This document shows, one piece after another, positions 11,473-22,700 of a stretch of 64,000 bases of DNA. Position 1 is the first letter of the stretch. Every line of letters begins with the position of its first letter. Origin of the DNA: Rhododendron vialii (lineage: Eukaryota > Streptophyta > Magnoliopsida > Ericales > Ericaceae). The stretch spans positions 6,795,501 to 6,859,500 of the forward strand of contig NC_080568.1 in NCBI RefSeq assembly GCF_030253575.1, given 5' to 3'. Below the pieces are notes generated by a model. It was not told the origin of the DNA and searched no databases. It saw nothing but the letters and a program-made list of their open reading frames with translations. The position numbers and the translations under genes were made by a program.

Positions 11473-12810
11473 TCAGAACAATTTCTCTGAGCTTTTCTTC
11501 CCAAAGATAGCCTCCCAAACAAGCGGCAAAAACGGCCCTTTCTTATCCAAATACTCTCTCACAAGTTTCTCATCGAAGTAAAACCCTTTCTGTGTCAATG
11601 CTCTGATTACGCTCTGAGCTTCTTCTAAACCCTTTTCCCGGCAAAAGGCATCGACCAAACCCGTAAAGGTAGCCAAGTTGGGCGAGTGACCAGCATCCAG
11701 CATTTCCACACAAATCTCTACCGCATCCTCCAATCTCTCTCCTTTACAGAGCCCCCGAATCAACACCGCGTAACTGAACGCGTTAGGGGAAATCCCGTTG
11801 CTCTTCATTTTCCCGAAAATCCTCTTAGCATCGTCGAGTTTCTGGGCCTTGCAGAAACCTTCCACCACGGCCGTGTATATCACCACTTCCGGGATAGTGC
11901 CCTTCTCGCGCATCAGGCTGAAAAGCTTCATGGCCTCCTGGACTAGCCCGTCCTTGCAGAGGCCATCGAGCATTGCCACGGCATTGGGAATGAGACCGGT
12001 CTCCTTCAACTTCTTGAAGATCTCGTCTGCATCCGGGGGAGGTGGCAACTTTTCATCTGCTGCTGCTGCTTTCATCTCTCCTCCTCCCTCTTCCTTTTCG
12101 ACGCTTGCTGGAAGCTGCTTCTCCCCTTTATCAAACCCCAGCTTGAACTTATCAAGAAAATCATGGCCCTGCTTCTCGCCCTCAAATGCAGATGATTTTG
12201 GTTGCGAATACCGGGGATATCCCTGCCTCGTGTTTTCCCACTTGTCGCCCCTGTCAACGCCAAACTTATCAAGAAAATCGCGGCCCTGATTCTCGCCTGC
12301 GAAACCAGATGGTTTTGGTTGCGAAAATCGAGGGTATTGCTGCTGCTTCTTGGTGTTTTCCTCCTTGTCGCTGCTGTCATCGCCGAACTTATCGAATCGG
12401 AAAAGTTCACTGCTAGTGCCGGTTGTTGATCTCTCGTATCCCCCGAGGCGGGGGCCATGGCTTCCCCGGGATGGGAGATTTTGATCAGATTGATAGATGG
12501 GTTTCTCCGCCCGCAACGGCCGGTTGGGTATGGGTTCCGGAGGGGTTCGACGGTCCCTGTTGGGCAACATTCTCTGGCAATCCTCGTACTCATGGACGCG
12601 GCTATCATTTTTGCCCGTGACCGAAGGCTTGTTTTCCGATGCGGTCCTAAAGAATCGCGCTCCTCGACCGCCGCCACCGCAATCGATGTCGGTGGAGGTG
12701 AAGGAACGTAACTTGGTCGAGAAGGGCGGCAACGCTGCTGAGCAATCGCTGGAAAGGGATCTGTATAAGATGAGATTAGAGTATCTCAGCCTACGGGAAG
12801 CTGCCATCAT
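11473..12810 (-). CDS. Short pentatricopeptide repeat (PPR) protein, probably mitochondrial
   Basis: PPR proteins bind organellar RNA, one base per repeat, and steer editing, splicing or stability. This 445-residue protein starts at ATG 12810 (a second ATG follows at 12807). It has an Arg/Ser-rich N-terminus suited to mitochondrial import (MMAASRRLRYSNL), a long polar linker, and about five P-type PPR units only in the last third. Visible signatures include IYTAVVEGFCKAQKLDDAKRI and FSYAVLIRGLCKGERLEDAV. After the repeats comes a conserved-looking tail, LVWEAIFGKK. The layout resembles small PPR proteins of the At4g38150 type (from memory). The linker contains a tandem repeat of about 40 residues (DKFG...QGRDFL / DKFG...QGHDFL, then a third partial DKF). 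Single exon, no E/DYW domain. Target RNA unknown. Confidence 0.88.
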   Translation of the reverse strand: MMAASRRLRYSNLILYRSLSSDCSAALPPFSTKLRSFTSTDIDCGGGGRGARFFRTASENKPSVTGKNDSRVHEYEDCQRMLPNRDRRTPPEPIPNRPLRAEKPIYQSDQNLPSRGSHGPRLGGYERSTTGTSSELFRFDKFGDDSSDKEENTKKQQQYPRFSQPKPSGFAGENQGRDFLDKFGVDRGDKWENTRQGYPRYSQPKSSAFEGEKQGHDFLDKFKLGFDKGEKQLPASVEKEEGGGEMKAAAADEKLPPPPDADEIFKKLKETGLIPNAVAMLDGLCKDGLVQEAMKLFSLMREKGTIPEVVIYTAVVEGFCKAQKLDDAKRIFGKMKSNGISPNAFSYAVLIRGLCKGERLEDAVEICVEMLDAGHSPNLATFTGLVDAFCREKGLEEAQSVIRALTQKGFYFDEKLVREYLDKKGPFLPLVWEAIFGKKSSEKLF

Positions 12811-12910
12811 GATGATGAACAACGAATCTGCACTGATTCTTCCCCCGTATCTGGAGAGTAAGCAGCGGTACGGAACGAAAATTCTAGGGTTTTGTGAAGG
12901 GTTTTGGCCG

Positions 12911-12913
<3 letters not shown>

Positions 12914-12941
<28 letters not shown>
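12914..12941. repeat. (GA)n microsatellite upstream of the PPR gene
   Basis: About 14 GA units, roughly 105 bp upstream of the PPR start, hence a CT tract in its probable 5' UTR. Confidence 0.9.
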
Positions 12942-12944
<3 letters not shown>

Positions 12945-13019
12945 TGACTGGGTTTGAGCACGAGAGAGGGTTTTTTTCTGGGTGATTTCGATTCGGTTCG
13001 GGTGAAATTTTCGAACATC

Positions 13020-13330
13020 GATTTATTTCGGTTTAAATATTTCCAGGATCGATTCTGATTGAAATTGAGTTTGGTTTGAGATGGAATCGGTCCGGTCGAA
13101 AATTTTGGTATGCCCGAAATATAAAATTTTTATTTAGTTTAAAGTATATATATTGAAAATATATATGTAAAATATATAAAATATATAGTCGGTCTGTTTG
13201 GTCCAGATATATTGAAAATATATATACAAAATATATAGTCGGTCGGTCCGGTCCGGCAAAAATTCTAGGAAACCGAGACCGAACCAATTTCCGTTTGGTC
13301 CGGAAAAGACCCGGCCTTACCCCGACCAAA
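13020..13330. repeat. Degenerate GGTCCGGTC / AAAATATATA repeat patch
   Basis: Two near-copies of a TATTGAAAATATATA-containing unit (about 13150-13200 and 13208-13245) lie between CGGTCCGGT-type words. It resembles the short G/C-phrase repeats common between plant genes. Not coding. Confidence 0.4.
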
Positions 13331-13789
13331 AACCAAACCGATCATTAGTTTTTTCGGATTTTTTCAATCCGTCACTCTGTCGATTTTTGTAACACCCTTA
13401 ATTTCAAGTAGGGTTCCACTAAGCAAAAAGTGAAAAAAAAAAGAAGAGTTTTATCCTTATTCAATTTTTTTTTCGTGTTTGTAAATTTTGTACCAAATTT
13501 TTATAAATTATTGATTCGTCTCGATAAAAGAAATTGAAAAACCCAAAAAATTTTACTTTTACCCAAACATTTAGGAAATATCCACCCGTAACCAATCCTT
13601 TCCGTTAACGATAGAAGTAGCTACAGTACATTTTTTCTTTTTGAACATAGTTCACTTCGTCACTCTTAAGGCAACAAAGCCAAAACAGAGAAAGCCAGTA
13701 AGCCACCAATCGGCCACAAAGCAAAATCAGAAGGAAAAAAAAAAAAAGTACAAAGAGACTCGGCGTGCTAGAAACCCAGTTCAAGGGAA

Positions 13790-14400
13790 AAACCTAAGGC
13801 CATAGAAGCGACACCACAAGCTACTTTGTTAGTTATGTGACGCACCAATCCGAATGAGATATCTCCCATCAACGCAAATTTTCAAATATCCGCATCTAGA
13901 CTAACCCATCCGAATGAGACATCTCCCATCAACGCAAATTCCTGAACATCCGCATCTAGACTAACCCATCCGAATGAAATATCTCCCATCAATGCAAATT
14001 CCCGAACATCCGCATCTAGAGCATCCACTTCCCACAGAGGCACTAATAATTCAGAGGCGCTAGAACAATGGCTTGCTGATTATCTGCCTCAATCTCCACT
14101 CCTTTAATACCCAGAGCCAAAATCATCACACATGCCTCTCAGATAGATTGTTGTTGTTGTTGTTGATGCCTCTCAGATAGATTGTAACTTACCTTTAATA
14201 AGACTTGAAAAAACCTTTGGCAGATTTTACCAAGCCGTCCATCATCTTTCCATTCCAATCTCTAAGCACCGCAACCAACTTCCCATCATTACGATTAGGG
14301 ATAATTGCAACATTCTTAAGACCCGTAGCTAAGCTGGAACATGTCCCTTGTTGTCTATGCCTTCGGCTTCTGGCTTTAAGACAAGACTAGTCCCTTTCTC
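13790..14400 (-). pseudogene. Relic of a retroelement RNase H-like domain
   Basis: On the minus strand, broken frames give pieces typical of the RNase H-like domain that ends many plant non-LTR retroelement proteins: KLVAVLRDWNGKMMDG (around 14230-14290), then EACVMILALGIKGVEIEADN (around 14085-14140), then VRHITNKVACGVASMAL (around 13800-13850). Stops and a frameshift separate them, so it is dead. Between the second and third pieces lies a 60-bp tandem array (listed separately). Family assignment is by motif reading only. Confidence 0.65.
13841..14022. repeat. 60-bp tandem repeat, three copies
   Basis: Three consecutive copies of a 60-bp unit beginning around 13841, 13901 and 13961, each containing TCTCCCATCAA and CCGCATCTAGA. 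The period equals 20 codons, and in the RNase H relic frame it repeats the peptide DADVREFALMGDISFGWVSL with small changes. Confidence 0.85.
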
Positions 14401-17345
14401 ACAGTTCATCTTGAAATTACTAAGGTCCAGAGCCCTCGAATTAGATTCTGTAGAGTTTAGAAATTGTATATGTTGCAACACTATTTTAGATTTGTTCAAT
14501 CGCTTCAATACTAGAAGGGTATAGTAAAAAATTTACTTTTACCCAAATATTTTGATAAAAAACCACATTTTAGCAGAAAAAATTGACTTTTTCTATTTAA
14601 AAGTGGTTATTTTTCAAAATATTTGGATAAAAGTTGCTTCAATGCAAAAAGGATATGTCCAAATCCGTACTTGTATTCAGTTCAAAGCTAGCTAAGAATA
14701 GTTGAACCACTCCTTATACAAATTCCAAGTTCAACGCAGAAGACAAACACTTGTTAATTAGACATATGTTGTCAATTCATCAACCCAACTTGCAAAGACA
14801 ATTGAACCATAGCTTTGATCGTGCGCGCGAAAGATGTGGCATAGCTTGTACCTATTAAAGAGAATAAAAAAAGAAACAATTTGCAACAGTTCAATGCGTG
14901 TGGATCCCATGTGTATCTTGTGGAGTTCACATGTGTCGGACGGTTCATACACATCTATGTTCAGACACCTGTCTCTTTGTAGCATTATTTAATGAATAAT
15001 TTTGCAAAAAATGGGCTGGTGATGTTGGGCCTAAAAAAGGACACTTGTTAGAAGACCATTCACAAAGATGTTTTGAAGACTTTAGATATGAACCTCTTTG
15101 GTGAGGTCTCTCGCTCAGTAGGACTAACAGTCCCCAAGTTTCCCATGGGCTGTGCTACACAATTCAGCATACCCAAGCCTTGCCTATTAACCTAGCTAAA
15201 GTGGAAGGGTATGTAACCCAATACTCTTTATTGTTGTCGTTCATACAAGCTTGACTCCTGCAAATACGTCGAGAGTGTAATCCTTAAGATGGGCCAAGTC
15301 TTTACTCTTTGTGTCTAAGCACACAGTTGTAAGTCCCTTTGAGTTCAGTCTGTTTGTCAATATAATGCGGATTGTACACACGCCTTTGATCGGACACCTA
15401 GAAGATTGGAAGACTGTGTAAGCCACACACAATCGCTTACATAGAATGTCTTGACCGGAATCAAGGAGTTTACTTTGTTTTGATAGTGGAGATGCACTGG
15501 AGACACGAAGGGAGATTGATTGGGAAAGAGAGAGGCAGCCCAAATATGTGGGGGAGAGAAGTGGTTTATAGACAGTAAGATGGGCATTATGGTTACTACA
15601 TGCAGTGGCTCGTAACCATTTGGGATCTTTCTTATGGACTATAAAGCTTTTAAGAGGTGGTATTTTTCATCTATTGAGGTAGCTAGGTGGGCTTATATTT
15701 GGTTCTTCTGGAGGGGGATTCTCAGGTGGTGATCATATCATAGTCGGAACAATTGCGCAACCCCAAAGAGCAATGGGGACTATTGTGAAGGATGTTAAGG
15801 TGCTTTTGGAATCAAATCCGAAGTGGCCTTTCTATTTCATTCCCAATTCTACCAATGGGGTTTACTCATACATTAGCTTCTTGCGCTCTTAACAACTGTT
15901 TTTTTTTTTTTTTATCTTTTAATCGAGTTCATGTTTGGCCAAACCCATTACTGTATCCTCCTTTTTTTTTGGTCAAAGGCCACACCAACTTCGGCGATCA
16001 GTAAGGGTATTATTGTCTTAGATGAAAACAAGTCATGTGACTTGCACATCAAATACATTAAGGGGGTTAAGTGTCTGAGTTTATACACTAAGGAGGTAAC
16101 TCAAAAATACTCCGTAGGTCATAGTTGGGGGGGGGGGGGGTGTTGTTTGTTAATGGGGTTTGTTAATGTAATTTATCCAAAGCATAAAGTTAAAAGCTCC
16201 AAAATTGGGCCAAATAACCCCCACCAATTTATATATTCTAACTTGGCGTGTAATTAACGAGCTTTTGCCTTTTAGCCCCAAAAGTCCAGTTTTTACTAAT
16301 TATTTATGGCAACCTAACCCATTCCTCCACTTTCGTCTATATTTTCTGAAATGGGGCATGCGTGTTGTCCCCATTTGGACCCTCCGTGCTCGGCAACGGA
16401 CGGTTCAAATTTTATCCCGGCCGTCGGTTGAGATCTATTCGACCGTAATGAATTTGGGCCATCTATTATCAAGGAACGACCTAAATGAAGCACGAACGAC
16501 TCAGATGAGAGACAACACACAACATGCACCCAGGTCCCTTTCTCAGAATACCAGAAATCAAAAGGAAATACTCCTATATCTGAGGATCAAAAAAAAAAAA
16601 AAATACTCCTATATCTAAAGTTTTAGATTAACCTTTGAATTTGACTAGTCTAATTTCGTTCAAAAGTCTTCATCATTCGTCATAGTATTTGTCAAGTAGT
16701 AGTTTCTTGTGATGATGTTGAACGAACATGTAGAATTTGTCGTGTAAAGCAAAATAAAACGTGTATTTTACTGTGTCATTTGACCATCTAGATAATCCAT
16801 TTTACAAGTCTCCACACAATGTAAAGCAATTCGGTTAATGGTACACGAAAAATTATCTAAATGTTCTATTCCATCCGTTCCTAGATGAGGTTTCACTTTT
16901 ACTATACGGGAATTCTCAATAAAATGTTTATGCTTCATTTTTCAATTCACTTGATATTCCAATACTCTTTTTTACGTCTCATTTATATAAGGTCCGTACG
17001 TTAGTCACATAATCTTTCATTAATGCCTCCACTTCCGCTCTCCATCCTTGTTTTGCATTCGTGATTTTAATCCTCATTCTCACAAAATTTAATAGTTTGA
17101 GATATTTTTAAAGATGCTTTCACGGTTACGATCCTGATCATGCACGTGCTCACAACTTATGTGACTTAGGTCCATACACTTAGTTATAAGCACATAAATA
17201 TATGATGAATGAGGCCTTTTGGACACCCATCACCTAACGGTGCCCCAAAATACTACGAGACAGTATCCCAAGAGTACTACGATGGCGCCTGACAAGCGCA
17301 GCCCCAAGAGCACTAAAAGTGGCTGTGCCCAAGAGTAGCCAATAA
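14401..17345. other. Intergenic region, no gene seen
   Basis: No open frame has recognisable content. Poly-T, poly-A and poly-G runs occur near 15900, 16590 and 16125. Parts of 15040-15700 might be retroelement LTR remnants, but I could not find paired ends. Confidence 0.5.
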
Positions 17346-17354
17346 TTTTTTCCC

Positions 17355-17669
17355 CAGAAAGTCTACACTTCCCGACCCATTTTCCCGATCGGAATCCCGA
17401 CGCTCTGTCTGGCCCACTCCGGTCACCGGATGGCTAATTCGAGCCGTCCAAAATTTCTAAAAAAAAAATCCGAGTGGGCCTACGCAAGAATCAATGGCAT
17501 CCAACTTGTTTAGGTGGCCGATCCGAACACTCCATTTTTGGCGTAATACTCGGATTTTTTTTAAAGAATTTTTGAACGGCTCGGATCAGACGTCCGGTGG
17601 CCAAAGTGAACCCGGCGGGGCGTCAGGATTCCGATCGGAATTCCCCGGTCGGGAACTGTAGCTTTACTG
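17355..17669. mobile_element. Mutator-like MITE in the BIR3-like promoter
   Basis: 315 bp with inverted ends: left CAGAAAGTCTACACTTCCCG, right (inverted) CAGTAAAGCTACAGTTCCCG. The internal arms continue to pair (CCGATCGGAAT, CGGCTCG/CGAGCCG, AAAATCCGAG/CTCGGATTTT). It is flanked by a perfect 9-bp repeat TTTTTTCCC at 17346-17354 and 17670-17678, the target-duplication length of Mutator-like elements. It ends 203 bp before the start codon of the receptor gene. Confidence 0.82.
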
Positions 17670-17872
17670 TTTTTTCCCTGCATGCAAAGCATCAAATGCA
17701 GTCACATGACTCACATCACATAGCCCAGTCAAAAAGGCAGACACCACCATCTCTCTTCAAACCAAACACCACCACCTACTCCACCACTCAAATTGCCACC
17801 CAATCCCCCACCCCTCCTCCTCCTCTATCCTCCCCCCCCCCCCCATCTCCAACCCCCTCCAAACCCACCACC

Positions 17873-19708
17873 ATGAAGAAAACCGACAAAAAATTCTCAC
17901 TTCCACTCCTCCTCCTCCTCACCCTCACCCTCTCCCCCACCACCACCACTTCCACCGAAGACGACATCAAGTGCCTCCAAGGCATCAAACTCTCCCTCTC
18001 TGACCCACTCCACAAGCTCTCCTCATGGTCCTTCACCAACACCTCCGCCGACCACACCTGCACGCACCTCACCGGCGTCTCCTGCTGGAACCAGCAAGAA
18101 ACCCGCCTCATCGCCCTCAAGCTCCCCGGCCTCGGCCTCGCCGGAACCCTACCGGAATCCCTCCGCTTGTGCCGCAGCCTCCAGAACCTCGACCTCTCCG
18201 GTAACGCCCTCTCCGGCCCCATCCCCATCCATATCTGCACGTGGTTGCCTTATTTAGTAACCCTAGATTTATCAACCAATCGCTTCTCCGGTCCCGTCCC
18301 GAGCTCGCTCGCCCAATGTGCGTTTTTAAATGATCTCATTTTGAATGATAATCTGCTTTCCGGTTCGGTTCCGTATGAGTTGGGCCGGTTAGACCGGCTC
18401 AAGAAGTTCTCGGTCGCGAACAACCTGCTATCCGGTTCGATACCCTCGGATTTGTCGAGGTTTTCGGACGAAGTGTTTGTTGGGAACAAGGGTTTATGTG
18501 GGAAACCTAGCGGGAATAAGTGTGGGAGATTGAGTACTAGGAGTTTAGTGATTATAATTGCTGCAGGGGTGTTGGGTGCATTTGGGTCTTTGGTTTTAGG
18601 GTTTGGGATTTGGTGGTGGTTTGTGGTGAGTTCAAAAGGGAAGAAGAAAAGAGGGTATGGTTTGGAAGATGAAAAGAGTGGTTGGGTTGAGAGATTGAGA
18701 GCTCATAGGCTTGTGCAGGTGTCTTTGTTTCAAAAACCCATTGTGAAAATCAAGTTGTCTGACCTACTTGCTGGTACTAACAGTTTTGATTCGGAAAACA
18801 TTGTTGTTGCGGCGAAAACAGGGGTTTCGTATAAGGCGTTGTTGGCGGATGGGTCGGCGTTGGCGATTAAGCGATTGAGTGGTTGTAGGCTTAGCGAGAA
18901 GCAGTTTCGGTCGGAGATGAATAGGTTAGGGCAGCTCAGGCATCCGAATTTGGTGCCGTTGTTGGGTTTTTGTGTGGTGGAAGATGAGAGGCTTTTGGTG
19001 TACAAGCATATGCCTAATGGGACGTTGTATTCGCTTTTGCATGGGAGTGCGAACGGTGCTTGGAATGGTTCGTTGGAGTGGCCAGTGAGGCTTAGGATTG
19101 GTGTAGGTGCTGCTAGAGGCCTTGCTTGGCTTCACCATGGGTGTCAACCCCCGTACTTGCATCAAAACATAAGCTCGAATGTGATTCTTGTGGATGATGA
19201 TTTTGATGCCCGAATAACTTATTTCGGGATGTCTAGGCTTGTTGGTTCGGCTGAATTCGATGATAGCTCTTACGTGAATGGGGATTTGGGAGAGTTTGGT
19301 TATGTGGCCCCTGAGTATTCAAGCACGATGATGGCGTCAATGAAAGGGGATGTTTATGGCTTTGGGGTTGTCCTTTTGGAGTTGGTGACTGGGCAGAGGC
19401 CTCTGGAAGTGAGTAATGGCGAGGAAGGGTTCAAAGGGAATTTGGTGGATTGGGTTAGTCAGCTCTGTGCAACCGGTCGAAGCAAGGATGCCATAGATAG
19501 GTCTCTTTGCGGAAGAGGCTATGATGAGGAGATAATGCAATTGCTCAAGGTTGCTTGTACTTGCGTTGCTTCTAGGCCGAAAGATAGGCCTTCTATGTAC
19601 AGTGTTTATCAGACACTCAAGAACTTGGCAGAGGAACACGGATTCTCTGAACAATTTAATGATTTTCCTTTGGACTTAGGAAAGCAAGATCCTGACCACA
19701 AGGATTAG
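17873..19708 (+). CDS. BIR3: LRR receptor pseudokinase, BIR2/BIR3 type
   Basis: Plasma-membrane LRR receptor-like protein of 611 residues. BIR2 and BIR3 bind the co-receptor BAK1 and other SERKs and hold them away from immune and brassinosteroid receptors until ligand arrives. Visible here: signal peptide about 1-28, an LRR cap with paired cysteines, about five LRRs (about 75-195), a membrane helix about 224-252, and a kinase-like domain from about 295. The domain is catalytically broken: the Gly-rich loop is VAAKTGVSY, the HRD motif is HQN (430-432) and the DFG motif is YFG (450-452), though the lysine (AIKRL, 333) remains. I start at ATG 17873; the frame is open upstream to 17597 but that part is Pro/Thr-rich 5' UTR and MITE sequence. 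Single exon. The name BIR3 rather than BIR2 rests on its GT92 and TNL neighbours, which match the Arabidopsis BIR3 locus as I recall it. Confidence 0.9.
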   Translation: MKKTDKKFSLPLLLLLTLTLSPTTTTSTEDDIKCLQGIKLSLSDPLHKLSSWSFTNTSADHTCTHLTGVSCWNQQETRLIALKLPGLGLAGTLPESLRLCRSLQNLDLSGNALSGPIPIHICTWLPYLVTLDLSTNRFSGPVPSSLAQCAFLNDLILNDNLLSGSVPYELGRLDRLKKFSVANNLLSGSIPSDLSRFSDEVFVGNKGLCGKPSGNKCGRLSTRSLVIIIAAGVLGAFGSLVLGFGIWWWFVVSSKGKKKRGYGLEDEKSGWVERLRAHRLVQVSLFQKPIVKIKLSDLLAGTNSFDSENIVVAAKTGVSYKALLADGSALAIKRLSGCRLSEKQFRSEMNRLGQLRHPNLVPLLGFCVVEDERLLVYKHMPNGTLYSLLHGSANGAWNGSLEWPVRLRIGVGAARGLAWLHHGCQPPYLHQNISSNVILVDDDFDARITYFGMSRLVGSAEFDDSSYVNGDLGEFGYVAPEYSSTMMASMKGDVYGFGVVLLELVTGQRPLEVSNGEEGFKGNLVDWVSQLCATGRSKDAIDRSLCGRGYDEEIMQLLKVACTCVASRPKDRPSMYSVYQTLKNLAEEHGFSEQFNDFPLDLGKQDPDHKD

Positions 19709-22700
19709 CTTTCACAAAATTTGTTTCCAATATTGAGGGGTTGTAGCAGTTTGGCATCTCTGTGCGTTTTGGAAAGCTTTATACAACGAAACGGAAAGCT
19801 TTCCAGTTTCCAATTTCAACTGAAAGCTTTATCAGTAGCCTTTTACTTCCTGCGATAATAGTGTAACTGTCATTCTTCCAAGAGGTGCCTCTATAGTTTG
19901 TAAGATGGTTGGTCATTAGTTTACGTTGAAGATCACGCTTGAACTTGTAATGCAATATCACTTCGATGTTGTACAAATCTGGCGCCTCTTTTTAGTTTGG
20001 TTTGTTATTTTGTGTGCTAGTTCTTGTTATTGGCATCTCTTACTTATTCAAGGTTACTCTTCCTAGTTTAGGTTGAATACAGTTAATACGTGGTCGTATT
20101 AACTTATCCTCGAGTTCCACAAGCATCTGGTAAAAATTCTAACATCAGTCATCAGTGTTTAGGGATTTTTATTTCATATGCTTGTGATATCATATACTCT
20201 ATGTAATTTGTTCCACACTATTATGAAATACTAGACTATGATGGCTATTGTTCTCACAAATCGTACAGGATTCATTGCCTAAGCTGCTTACATTGTGTTA
20301 GTGAGTGGTTTGAATATCCTGCTTACGCTTTGGTCATCAAAAACGAGCTACGGGCCATGGGTTTAAAGTTTTGTCCGTAGTAAATTTTTGCGTGTCTCTC
20401 TCTTAAGATTAGTCTCTGATTGTATGAAGGTGCTCTTATTATTGGGAAAAAGAGAAGCCTTTCTTGAACTATATAAAAGAAGCTTCAGTTGGCCAAAATT
20501 CAAGGTCTCGATTTTCGGTAGCAAGCATTATGCCTAGCCTGCGTTACCTACTTCGGCCTAGCTCAATAGTTGGGCATCTCGAATTTGTCCATGGGCCTCT
20601 AAGTCCGACATGAGCCTCCACCTCCACGATTGAAGTGCCATGCACCCTCTTGTATGCCAATCCTAGAAACCGTCCGCATCTGGTGGCCGATGCCAACAAT
20701 GCTGAATCTCATTATGGCATTCTCTCTCTTGTCTAGCAATTTACCTGATAATATACCGGGCTCCACTACGAATTTCCTACTCCATGATGATCGTCTGGAA
20801 GTTGAAACTTTTTCGGGGTGTATTCTGTTTGACAGCTGAAATTCTAAAATTACGGCTTATCATTTGTTCTACAAGATTATTTTGAACCCTTGATAACCAA
20901 AGCGTTAAGGCACCCAGGATCCTATTTGTACGAGTTACTTATTGACCTCGTATAACATGTCTTAACATGATTCAAGAATACTTCGTTTCTCGAGCAAGAA
21001 ACACTCGTTTGCGAATGCCGGTTATAATCTACTGATAGAATCTCATGCTCATATTTTTCTACATTTTCTGGTGCACCCTTGCATAAAATGCACATGAATC
21101 TGGATCATGAATCCTGAGTTCTTTTTTGGTAGGGGTTCACTTGTGAAGAAGATGCAATCACACTATTCTTCTGTGACTGTATCATTGTACTGAAGCCATT
21201 AATTACCATTTTAGTTGAGAAATAAATGAATCGTTCAGCTTGTGTACAGTTTGAGGCCATAGCTTAGCTTTCTCGTGACATTATTAACTCATGGTCAACA
21301 TTTTCTGTATCACGGCACATAAGATAGTGACTCTTGAATCGTCAATCCAAGTCTCCTTGTGGGGGCATTTCATGTGCTACTTTTCCCAGGGTGCACGGCA
21401 TTTTTTGTAACTCCACGGTTCCGGACGTAGATGTGTTACTCATCTCATCTTCAATGTCCATGGGTCTAGTGCCGGCCCCAATGTTTAGCTTGCTCAAGGC
21501 CGACCCCAAACTTGGTTGACTACATACTATTAAGTCATGAAAATTAAAAAGACAAAGTAAAAGAAAAAATGAGTACAAAATCATGGTTACATTGTGTTTT
21601 TAACTTGAATTACGTCAAAAAATCAAAATCAAAATGTAATCACGGTTATTTTAATTTATGATTAACATGATCCGATTCAAAGAAAACAACTTCTCTTTTC
21701 TTTTTGGGAAGCAAATTCTTCAATTAAGTCATTGCACTTTAACTTATCCAAGTGGAGGGTTGCCCTATTCTGTTTTTTGTGCCCCATGGTGGAGGGTTAC
21801 CCAAGCCCGAGGTCTTGTGGGATTTACCTCGGGACCGGCTTTGCGTGGGTCTCACACAATGTGTTCATCGAACAATTCAGGACACTTCTGTATCCAAGCA
21901 TTCTCCTTTTTGTCAAGCAGTAATCATTTTCCTTTTGGAAATTGAGGTGACTAAAAATCCGGATTATATTAGCCCATTAGACCAAGTAATTCACAAAATC
22001 ATACTAAACATTTGAACTCTTTCCTGATAAAAAACAACATATCATTTGAACTCTTTAAGACAGTTTTCTATAATCTTGTGTCATGTATCTTGCTTAATCG
22101 TGTTTGATTTGTACGACTCTCTTATTCGTCATTGAATCTTGGAGGGAGAAGGATTTTAGTCCTGTGACGTCTATCATATGATAAAATTTTGCTCCAAATT
22201 AGTCTAATTACCTAATTGATTGGAGATGGAAGGAGAATGGAATGCGCGGTGGACATGTCGGATTTTGTCTCAGGTTTTAGTAAACCTTGGCTCCTTGGGA
22301 TTACAGATGATAAAATTACTCCATTGGTGGCCAAAGTATTGCACAAACATGAGATGAGGGTGGACCATTTCATAGACATCAACAAAGCATCAGAAACGGA
22401 AAAACTAAACTACAATCAAGCTAAATGTGAAAACCAAAAGACTTGGGGGTTTGCTTGCATCTTAGGGGGGAAAAAAAAGAGAGAACAGAAGGGAAAATTT
22501 AAAAAATTCCCCTCCTCTTGTTTGGTTTGCAAAGAAAATGAGAAGAAATTAAAATAAAAAAAAAACAAATTTTGAGAACAGTACATCTTTATCACCACAA
22601 TAGCTGGCGCGCTGCAAAAGCATATTCCTCTGAACACATACACTTTTTGCCACGAAATATATACCACACATTCGCCAAAACTTCTACCACAAGATTCCTC

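Noticed and set aside
13841..14022. CRISPR-like array
   Set aside because: Three contiguous 60-bp copies without spacers, in a plant genome, inside a retroelement relic.
17597..17872. Upstream 92-codon extension of the BIR3-like protein
   Set aside because: It begins at GTG inside a MITE, is Pro/Thr/Ser-rich, and would put residues before the signal peptide.
22216..22557. 113-codon frame and the overlapping minus-strand frame 22416-22706
   Set aside because: Overlap each other, end in Lys/Phe homopolymer translation, no recognisable domain or splice context.
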